This document shows positions 63,063-64,000 of a DNA stretch of 64,000 nucleotides, piece by piece. The DNA is from CAWBCI01 sp963787195 (GTDB lineage Bacteria > Bacteroidota > Bacteroidia > Bacteroidales > JAGOPY01): NCBI GenBank assembly GCA_963787195.1, contig CAWBCI010000079.1:68625-132624 (forward strand). Direction: 5' to 3'. The notes beneath the pieces are model-generated. The model saw nothing but the letters and a program-made list of their open reading frames with translations. It had not been told where the DNA came from and ran no database searches. Made by a program: the position numbers and the translations under genes. The stretch's first letter is position 1; each line of letters opens with the position of its first letter.

Positions 63063-64000
63063 TTAAACTCTTTTCCTGAAATGACTGTCGTAAAACTTCA
63101 GAACAAAAAACCTGAAGAATAATAATCCGGCCAGACTCACCAGGGTACTTATCCAGAAGATCGCGGAAATGGAGATATGCTGGGCTATTAAACCGGCCAT
63201 GATCATACCGAAACCCATCCCAAGGTCTATCGCTGTGTAAAGAGTTGAATTGGCCGCTCCCCGGTGATCGGAACCTGCAATATTATTGACCATCGATGAG
63301 AAGGTCGGAAATATGACTCCGTTGCCAAATCCTATGATAATAGCCGAAAGGAAGAACAATACGGGGCCTTTTGCCATGGCCAGCATAGGAAATCCGATGA
63401 TAAGCAGTATGAGGCACAAAGTGATGATCCTTCCGGGGCCTTTTTTATCAAATACTTTACCGGTAGTGAGGCGCGCCGCCCCTATACCGATTGAAAAGAT
63501 CAGGAAGTAAAGCGAGGTGTTCCGGATTCCGATTTCCTTTCCGTAAAGTGCGATGAAAGATAAGAGGGCGCCATATGAACTCATGGTTATCAAGCACATT
63601 CAGAGAAGGCCGGATGGAAGTCTTTTCAAACATGCTGCTCCAGGATAAACGGATATGTTTTCCGACTATAAACCTTTTCCGTAAATGAATCGCATAGGCA
63701 CAGCCCAGGCTGGCCAGGCTGATAAAACATCCCGAAACAAACATGGCTGTGAAACCAAGGTGGTTGGCAACAAAGATCCCGATAATGGGGCCAACCGACA
63801 TCCCGAGAGTGGTGGAGAGTGCGAAATATCCTATTCCTTGTCCCCTCTTTGTCAGCGGGATTATATCCACCGCAATGGTTGATCCTGAAACCGTTGTGAA
63901 TCCCCAGGTCAGGCCCTGCGCAAAGCGAAGTACAATAATGGAAGCGATGCTTATGGCCACTAAATATCCCCCAAATAGGAGGGCATAGAGGACCAAAGCG
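63063..64000 (-). pseudogene. MFS transporter, frameshifted and cut by the window edge
   Basis: Two frames (63996-63457 and 63599-63063) make one major-facilitator protein. The first half contains the start-side helices and the RFAQGLTWGF/KRGQGIGYFALS motifs. The second half contains the remaining helices (SSYGALLSFIALYGKEIG, RGAANSTLYTAIDLGMGFGM) and the conserved arginine-rich loop GKVFDKKGPGR. The break lies near 63600, in GAATGTGC, where one extra A or two missing bases would restore SLN-MCLITM. The true start is beyond the right edge. It is either a decayed gene or a base-calling error. Confidence 0.78.

Overview
The window reads as part of a chromosome from an anaerobic or facultative member of the Bacteroidota (Bacteroidales/Marinilabiliales-like). 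This rests on the gliding-type gldA-gldF-gldG cluster, several secreted proteins with type IX secretion (T9SS) sorting tails, TAnnTTTG-type -7 promoter boxes, and the fusion architectures seen. Most of the first 37 kb is moderately GC-balanced housekeeping DNA. From about 38 kb to 63 kb the DNA is visibly more A/T-rich and carries accessory genes, duplications and gene debris.

Layout. 0-5.4 kb: an AlbA-type regulator, an exosortase with an overlapping membrane partner, a candidate small RNA, the aspartate transcarbamoylase pair pyrB-pyrI, and a cyclic-2,3-bisphosphoglycerate-synthetase-like GTPase. 5.6-14.1 kb: argS, the gldA-gldF-gldG-DUF4340 ABC operon, an exported thioredoxin, smpB and an HMG-CoA-lyase-like enzyme. 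14.2-16.8 kb: a TonB-dependent receptor behind a TPP riboswitch, broken by one frameshift. 16.8-17.9 kb: a gene-free cluster of palindromes and REP-like repeats. 17.9-26.3 kb: a DUF434-like gene, aroQ, a T9SS protein, and an AmmeMemoRadiSam set (radical SAM enzyme, membrane-embedded spermidine-synthase-like protein, Memo-AMMECR1 fusion) in which both soluble partners carry export-type N-termini. 26.3-31.5 kb: an AddB-like nuclease, a MurU-like uridylyltransferase, a 43-residue zinc-ribbon protein and a sugar-kinase/RapZ fusion with a frameshift. 31.6-44.4 kb: rubrerythrin, secreted T9SS and choice-of-anchor-J proteins including a large zincin, a nickel-binding-like DUF4242 protein, a methyltransferase and a FISUMP protein. 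44.8-50.6 kb: a PEGA outer-membrane protein, an LPP20-like partner, and a rearranged stretch with a duplicated 75-residue gene and a pseudogene fragment.

The most interesting part is 51.3-62.2 kb on the minus strand. It is a tight operon encoding, in order, a vWA lipoprotein, a four-helix membrane protein, a tubulin/FtsZ-like GTPase, a 1234-residue protein with an actin/Hsp70 ATPase fold at its C-terminal half, a short Hsp70, and a membrane-anchored helical-repeat protein. An SH3 membrane protein follows. Together these look like a membrane-associated machine built from a tubulin-like polymerase, two actin/Hsp70 ATPases and envelope anchors. I do not recognise it as a characterised system. 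The right edge holds a frameshifted MFS transporter.

A second pattern runs through the intergenic DNA: at least fourteen short arrays with different sequences but almost always an exact 7-nt period. Three genes carry single-base frameshifts that look like either recent decay or residual sequencing errors.
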